DNA of 64,000 nucleotides from Paenibacillus sp. 32352 (lineage in GTDB: Bacteria > Bacillota > Bacilli > Paenibacillales > NBRC-103111): assembly GCF_002042965.1 (NCBI RefSeq), contig NZ_MZNT01000009.1:295387-359386 (forward strand), written 5' to 3'. The number at the start of each line of letters is the position of its first letter. Within the stretch, counting starts at the first letter, position 1. The notes under the pieces were generated by a model. That model made no database searches. It saw only the letters and a list, made by a program, of their open reading frames with translations, and was not told where the DNA came from. Shown here piece by piece: positions 59,402 through 64,000 of the stretch. The position numbers and the translations under genes are program-made.

Positions 59402-61357
59402 ATGTTTAAAAAAAGGGCTCAGTTTATAGCGGGGGCGATATTCATAGTGTTGCTGGGACTGGGGATGGGATGGTATATGAACTCGTCGAAAAACGGCGAT
59501 GCAGGAGTTCATGTGCCGCCGACCGGGAATGTGAAGCGCGAGCCTCAGGTCGTTCAATCCGTGGACAAGTTGAAGGAGAGTTATGACGTAGTGGTTGTCG
59601 GTACAGACCCCGAGGGGATTGCAGCAGCTATCTCAGCGGCTCGCAACGGGCTGCAGACACTGCTGATCGACAGCCGGAACCGGCAAGTTCTGGGCGGGCT
59701 GATGACGGTCGGTTGGTTGAACAGCATCGACATGAATTGGGACAAAACATCCACGAAGCTGCCGGGAAAAGAGCAGGATTATTATAACAAAGGAATTTTT
59801 ACGGAATGGTACAATAAAACGGAAGGCCATTCTTTTGATGTAACGACGGGAGCCAATGCTTTTTACGACTTGGTTAAGGCGGAGAAACATATAGATCTGT
59901 ATATGAAGGCTTCCTCCGTGGAGCCGATTGTGCAAAAGGATGGGGCTAACGCAGGGGTCCAAGGCATCACTGTCGGCTTACCGGACGGAACGAAGCAAAA
60001 AGTACAAGCAAAAGCCGTCATTGACGCTACCCAAGACGCAGATATGGCGGCCGCTTCCGGAGCCTCGTTTACAATCGGCCGCGAGGATCTGGGTGATGAA
60101 GCATCGCGAATGGCGGTCACCGCGGTATTCCGCTTGAATAATATCGATGATAAGGCATGGAGCTTGATTGCCAAACGGTTAAATGGAGACGGGGACAGCA
60201 ATACCGGCGTCAGTAAAATGTCCGCATGGGGCTACGGCAAAGAAATGAAGGGCTACGAACCGCTTAACAAAGAACGCGTGAAAATGCGCGGTCTCAATAT
60301 TGGCCGGCAGCTCGACGGGACGATTCTGATCAACGCCCTGCAAATCTTCGGAGTTGACGGCTTGAATCCTCAATCCGTCGAGGAAGGAATGGATATTGCG
60401 AACAAAGAAATCCCGAATGTCGTTAACTACTTGAAACAATTCGAGGAGTTCAAAAATATTGAATTCAATGGAATCGCTCCTGAACTCTATGTTCGTGAGA
60501 CACGCCATCTGAACGGCTTGTATCGTTTAAGCGTCATCGATTTACTGGAGAACCGGGACCAGTGGGATCGCATCGCCTTCGGCTCTTACCCTGCAGATAT
60601 TCAACGAACTTCTCCGAATGATAACGGGTCTGTTGTCGTGGATCCATTGAAATATGCGGTACCGTTCCGCAGTATCGTTCCGAACAATGTGGATGGGATT
60701 CTTGTCGTGGGAAGATCCGCAAGCTATGATACGCTAGCACACGGCAGCGCACGTGTCATTCCGGTCGGTATGGCCGAAGGGCAAGCAGCGGGTGCGGCCG
60801 TCAAGCTGGCGATCGAACATGGAATTACTTTTCGAGCGATGGCCGAATCGAAACCGCTGATTGCCGAGCTGCAGAAGTCGCTTAATGATCAAGGCATGGA
60901 CCTGAAACCTTATACGACCGAAAAGATGAGCTTTATGAATCATAAGCAATACGATGGCCTGAAAGCCGCCGTTTACATGGGGCTGGCTGTGGGCTCGTAT
61001 CATAACGAGGCGTTTAAACTGGACAACCCTTCCAATATGCAGCGTATTGTGAATGAACTGAATATTATAAAGAAAAAATATAAGCCATATTTTGCAGGAA
61101 ACCCTTCTGAAGCTCTGAAAAATGTGAATGAACCTGCGAAGCAAGCATTGACCTTGCAGCAAGCGAGCTATACGATTGCACTAGGAGCAGGAATTAAGAC
61201 AACCCCGGAAAACGCTCAGGCCGAATTGTTAAGCAAGGGACTTGTTACCAAATCCACCATTGCACTGATAACAGACCCAAATAAATTGACAGATGGAGAT
61301 GTGTTCATGATGCTCAAAGATGCCGTCGAAACATTGACCGCTGTTCGTTTCAACTGA
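59402..61357 (+). CDS. Membrane-anchored FAD-dependent oxidoreductase
   Basis: The 651-residue protein begins with a membrane helix (residues 8-28) and a short linker. The FAD_oxidored domain follows: a dinucleotide strand YDVVVVGTDPEGIAAAISAARNGLQTLLID near residue 60, QVLGGLMTVGWLNSIDMNWDK, AVIDATQDADMAAASGASF near 210, and GILVVGRSASYDTLAHGSARVIPVGMAEGQAAGAAVKLA near 440. The glycine motif reads GTDPEG instead of the usual GxGxxG. The last 130 residues (DPNKLTDGDVFMMLKDAV and repeats before) look like a degenerate SLH or helical module. ATG 59402 is preferred; GTG 59393 overlaps the RBS. It probably responds to the two-component system upstream. The substrate is unknown. Confidence 0.88.
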   Translation: MFKKRAQFIAGAIFIVLLGLGMGWYMNSSKNGDAGVHVPPTGNVKREPQVVQSVDKLKESYDVVVVGTDPEGIAAAISAARNGLQTLLIDSRNRQVLGGLMTVGWLNSIDMNWDKTSTKLPGKEQDYYNKGIFTEWYNKTEGHSFDVTTGANAFYDLVKAEKHIDLYMKASSVEPIVQKDGANAGVQGITVGLPDGTKQKVQAKAVIDATQDADMAAASGASFTIGREDLGDEASRMAVTAVFRLNNIDDKAWSLIAKRLNGDGDSNTGVSKMSAWGYGKEMKGYEPLNKERVKMRGLNIGRQLDGTILINALQIFGVDGLNPQSVEEGMDIANKEIPNVVNYLKQFEEFKNIEFNGIAPELYVRETRHLNGLYRLSVIDLLENRDQWDRIAFGSYPADIQRTSPNDNGSVVVDPLKYAVPFRSIVPNNVDGILVVGRSASYDTLAHGSARVIPVGMAEGQAAGAAVKLAIEHGITFRAMAESKPLIAELQKSLNDQGMDLKPYTTEKMSFMNHKQYDGLKAAVYMGLAVGSYHNEAFKLDNPSNMQRIVNELNIIKKKYKPYFAGNPSEALKNVNEPAKQALTLQQASYTIALGAGIKTTPENAQAELLSKGLVTKSTIALITDPNKLTDGDVFMMLKDAVETLTAVRFN

Positions 61358-61395
61358 CGCTATCTTTTGGACGATTTATAAAACAGTACGGCTAG

Positions 61396-61427
61396 GAAGG
61401 CTGCCGATCATCTTGCGCGGCAGCTTC
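61396..61427 (+). terminator. Weak terminator-like hairpin
   Basis: GCTGCCG 61400-61406 pairs with CGGCAGC 61418-61424 with GAAG/CTTC extension; there is no long T-run. Confidence 0.45.
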
Positions 61428-61474
61428 ATCTCAGCGTATTTCAGACTTACGCCAGCAGAAACGGAGAACGATTA

Positions 61475-61813
61475 ATGGATATTAGCTTTTATGATAATAA
61501 AGAGCTTGTAGCAAACGAAAAAGGTATTATTTCAGTTGACAGAGTGTACTGCTTACATTTCAATGAGTTTATTGAAGCCACATGGGAACAACTTCAGCAA
61601 GTTTATTTGGTCTTGCCACAATATCTTGTTAAGCCGCATCAATGTCCTATGTGGTTTGGTGAGGAAGGAATATCACCTAACTACCTATACGCTTCAGTTG
61701 AACCCTCAGGATTACAAATCGTCGGAGAATTACCAATCGAACAATGGGAGCTATGGGAGGAGGCATTTCATGCACAACTTTCGAGGTTCTCATTCCCTTC
61801 ATTTGAATGTTAA
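61475..61813 (+). CDS. Hypothetical protein
   Basis: The 112-residue acidic protein shows an alpha-beta pattern (ISVDRVYCLHFNEFIEATWEQLQQVYLVLPQYL, YLYASVEPSGLQIVGELPIEQWELWEEAFHAQL). It is rich in Trp, Glu and Phe. GGAG lies nine bases before ATG 61475. It resembles small Bacillota proteins of unknown function; no domain is recognised. Confidence 0.65.
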   Translation: MDISFYDNKELVANEKGIISVDRVYCLHFNEFIEATWEQLQQVYLVLPQYLVKPHQCPMWFGEEGISPNYLYASVEPSGLQIVGELPIEQWELWEEAFHAQLSRFSFPSFEC

Positions 61814-62344
61814 CTTGCTAAGCTAATAGGAGACGGTTGTGTTCATCTAGACATGACAGCAGTCGGTCAGAACTATTAACTGCAGAATACTTTATTCAGA
61901 ATCGATTTCGTTCTGATCTCCAGCATGGGGGTTTTAGGATCTTTAATTTTCATCTGCCGTCGCTAGAGGAAGTCCGCAAGCAAAGCTTGAAAATCGAACG
62001 GGTTACCTTCTTTGCAGAAATGATGGTGCAAAGGTCTAATTTACCATAAACGAAAACGACCGTCCTTATGAGTTTGATGGTAGAATCCGTATAAGTACAT
62101 ATGAAAAAGGGGTATAAAAGCCGGACGATAGAGAGATGATATATAGTCGTGTTCATAATCTTAAAAAAGCATTATTAATTTACTCTGACTAACGTCAAGT
62201 AGAAAAGCGGTAATCTAGGATTTTCTAGTCCAGATTACCGCCGTTTCATTTTGAGGTTATAATACCCACAATAGGGTTCTTTAGCAGTTTCACGATACTT
62301 TCGTGTGTTTGACTGTTCTTTCATAAAAATTGAAATAACATTTA
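61814..62344. other. Gene-free stretch
   Basis: A frame of 70 codons at 61837-62049 (FNFHLPSLEEVRKQSLKIER) lacks an RBS and may be a gene remnant. The terminator at 62203-62241 is the only element accepted. Confidence 0.5.
62203..62241 (-). terminator. Terminator of the minus-strand hypothetical gene
   Basis: GCGGTAATCT 62207-62216 pairs perfectly with AGATTACCGC 62232-62241. On the minus strand TTTTCT follows; on the plus strand CGTTTCATTTT. Confidence 0.75.
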
Positions 62345-62608
62345 TTAAAGATTGCGAATATTATCACAGAATGTTTCTCTGTAATGGTTTAAGTTAAACT
62401 GTTTCTCCAATGATTCAATCGTATTCCAAAATTCCACCTCATCGAAGCCTTTCAAGTCATCAATCATGGATTCTGCAAGATTATGAAACGCATGCGCAAT
62501 TCGAAAATTTCTATAACAGTTTTCCTCATTAAAACTCCCGCTGTTTTTTATGTCAAGGAATGCCAAGTAAATTAGCTTTCTGTAAGCCTGTTTCTTAATT
62601 TCATTCAT
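62345..62608 (-). CDS. Hypothetical protein
   Basis: The 87-residue helical protein (IKKQAYRKLIYLAFLDIKNSG, NFRIAHAFHNLAESMIDDLKGFDEVEFWNTIESLEKQF) has an RBS (AGGAG) at good distance before the start at 62608. A terminator lies about 100 bases downstream. No family was recognised. Its AT-rich composition matches the phosphotransferase gene next to it, which is divergent. Confidence 0.7.
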   Translation of the reverse strand: MNEIKKQAYRKLIYLAFLDIKNSGSFNEENCYRNFRIAHAFHNLAESMIDDLKGFDEVEFWNTIESLEKQFNLNHYRETFCDNIRNL

Positions 62609-62867
62609 TCTGCTATCTCCTATTCATTTACACTACGCTTCTAGTCGTCATAACACTTCGTCTTTTACAGCTTTCAGTTAATCCAGTCCTAAACTCTGTT
62701 TCTATAATAGCTTTAGTCTAACATCAAAATGTTAAATTGTTGTATAAATAAGGGAAATGAATCATCTTAACTATTCTAAAGGGGAAGTACAGCATAATAA
62801 ATGGTTTACATACAAACATACATTCGATATTATGGTGTGAGATATTCCATAATTTGGGGGTGTTTTA

Positions 62868-63830
62868 GTGAGTAATTCCGAAAACATTCGAGATGAAATA
62901 ATAGATACGATCAATAAAAATTGGGAAATAAAAACCTATGATTTCGAAGAGATCAATAGGGGATATAAAAATTTAAAGTGGAAACTGAATACAGATAGAG
63001 GCCCTCTATTCGTTAAGCAATACAATTGGCATCGCTACAGCAATCTTGATAGCGTAAGGATTGCTCTTGGTTTTCAAACTCAATTAAATAATTTAAATAT
63101 ACCTTGTCCACGAATTTTTGATTGTAATGGTGTGCTTATTCATGAGACACCTTATGGCGAGCGATTCGTACTAACAGATTTCTGTGAAGGTAAATTAATT
63201 CGCCCAGGCGAGGCTAATGCGGAGCAAATGTATTCTTTGGGAAGGGCAACAGGAAGAATGCATCGAATTCTTGGAAATAGTCATTCTTTATCTAAGAAAC
63301 TCGATTGGAGCATCCCATCGAGAGAAAGAATGTTAGCGAGTTGGGCCAGACGCTGGGATCAAGCTGTGGCATCGAACTCTCGACATTACATTACTGCCCT
63401 AGAAAAACAAAAGAGGATAATTGAGACAATCGATATGTCGTTATTTTCACAATGCGAAATAGGATGGGTTCACTGGGATCTTTGGGTTGATAATCTGCTA
63501 TTTAATGAAGATAGTCTTTCAGCCATATTGGATTTTGATCGACTAAGCTTTATATATCCTGAATTTGATATATCAAGAGCAATATTATCTTGTACACTAT
63601 GGTACGATGAACTTATGCTTGAAGCAGCTAATGCATTCGTCAAAGGATATAATGAAAGCTTACCGTTGACGCGTGAAAAGATTGTTCGTTCTGTTAAATT
63701 AACTTGGTGGAAAGAGGCTGAATGGGTTGGTGTAAATGCTGAAAGAAGCGGACCCACGAATCAAAGGTTTGTAGACGAATCGATTTGGATAGCAGATAAC
63801 TGGTCAAATCTTAAAAGCATTTTTTGTTGA
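62868..63830 (+). CDS. Phosphotransferase (APH/CotS-like kinase fold)
   Basis: The 320-residue protein has the aminoglycoside-phosphotransferase-like fold: a nucleotide-binding N-lobe with WKLNTDRGPLFVKQYNW (lysine for ATP), the hinge FVLTDFCEGKLI, and the catalytic loop GWVHWDLWVDNLLF near residue 205 (H-x-D-x4-N). The metal-binding ILDFDRLSF follows near 222. GYNESLPLTREKI near the end is typical of HSK2/CotS-like members. The acceptor could be a sugar, homoserine, an antibiotic or a spore-coat substrate. GTG 62868 follows GGGGGTG. Its composition is AT-rich. Confidence 0.88.
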   Translation: MSNSENIRDEIIDTINKNWEIKTYDFEEINRGYKNLKWKLNTDRGPLFVKQYNWHRYSNLDSVRIALGFQTQLNNLNIPCPRIFDCNGVLIHETPYGERFVLTDFCEGKLIRPGEANAEQMYSLGRATGRMHRILGNSHSLSKKLDWSIPSRERMLASWARRWDQAVASNSRHYITALEKQKRIIETIDMSLFSQCEIGWVHWDLWVDNLLFNEDSLSAILDFDRLSFIYPEFDISRAILSCTLWYDELMLEAANAFVKGYNESLPLTREKIVRSVKLTWWKEAEWVGVNAERSGPTNQRFVDESIWIADNWSNLKSIFC

Positions 63831-64000
63831 ATTAATGGACAACGAAAGTTTAATATACAACTGCGACGCCGCTGCCGGCATCGATCGGTAGCTGCGTTAC
63901 GCTAACGGGCAGGATACTTATAAATGGGATAGTACAATATCCTTATGATAGACCTCCCCAAGCTGACTGTAACGGAAAAAGATGCTGAACGATCGCGGAA
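63831..64000. other. End of window: repeat and a possible cut gene
   Basis: The hairpin repeat at 63866-63915 fills most of this stretch. An ATG at 63945 opens 18 codons (MIDLPKLTVTEKDAERSR) to the window edge but has no RBS. Confidence 0.3.
63866..63915. repeat. Dispersed hairpin repeat
   Basis: GACGCCGCTGCCG pairs, with three G-T or mismatched positions, with CGGTAGCTGCGTT. CTAACGGGCAGGATAC follows. The layout matches the copies at 55591 and 56858. Confidence 0.6.

Noticed and set aside
61837..62049. 70-codon frame (FNFHLPSLEEVRKQSLKIER)
   Set aside because: No RBS or family match; possibly a remnant but unsupported.
63945..64000. Possible gene start at the window end
   Set aside because: Only 18 codons are visible and no RBS precedes the ATG.

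Overview
The window looks like chromosome of a Paenibacillus-type member of the Bacillota. The signs are strong AGGAGG-type ribosome binding sites, frequent GTG and TTG starts, many ABC sugar-uptake lipoproteins, an Lpl-type uptake operon beside a membrane-bound AraC regulator, copper-amine-oxidase 'stalk' and SLH proteins, a KinA/B-like kinase and CggR-type operators. No rRNA, tRNA, CRISPR array or intact mobile element was seen. All calls come from reading the sequence; no database search was run.

Region 1 (1-8180) is one forward-strand block. It holds two paralogous AfuA-type binding lipoproteins (the first cut by the window edge), a TIM-barrel sugar isomerase, a fused double permease, an ATPase, an MgtC-like membrane protein, a Cof-type HAD phosphatase and an inositol-monophosphatase-family phosphatase. 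Together they suggest import of a phosphorylated small molecule followed by phosphate removal. A large inverted-repeat element follows at 8221-8427. Region 2 (8.4-19.2 kb) has a secreted pectate lyase with a CBM6 domain, an AraC/SDR pair, two stalk-domain proteins, a GNAT, a metallo-hydrolase and a decayed MocR-type fragment. Region 3 (19.3-24 kb) has gap on the minus strand behind two CggR-like operators, an SLH protein and a coiled-coil protein. Region 4 (24-32.2 kb) is a run of small accessory enzymes: two DinB proteins, a SnoaL-like protein, a GNAT, an AraC regulator, an SDR, a GyrI-like protein and a deoxyribosyltransferase-like protein.

Region 5 (32.4-38.7 kb) is a glycan locus: a binding lipoprotein, an 856-residue DUF6067/GH123-like protein and a GH89 alpha-N-acetylglucosaminidase. 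Region 6 (38.8-43.3 kb) has a PAS kinase, an MFS transporter, an IS3-family remnant, and a MarR regulator divergent from a nitroreductase with a perfect palindrome between them. Region 7 (43.3-49.6 kb, minus strand) is an LplABC-type uptake operon with its membrane-bound AraC regulator.

Region 8 (49.8-53.4 kb) is visibly AT-rich. It carries a Vat-type streptogramin A acetyltransferase, an M29 aminopeptidase, unknown small genes, and remnants of an integrase and of an IS3 transposase, so it looks like an eroded acquired island. Region 9 (53.6-64 kb) has a TetR/MFS pair with a likely operator, a RibD-type reductase, and a two-component system next to a membrane-anchored FAD oxidoreductase whose promoter carries 11-bp-spaced repeats. 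Unknown small genes and a phosphotransferase follow. Several families of dispersed hairpin repeats sit between genes throughout.
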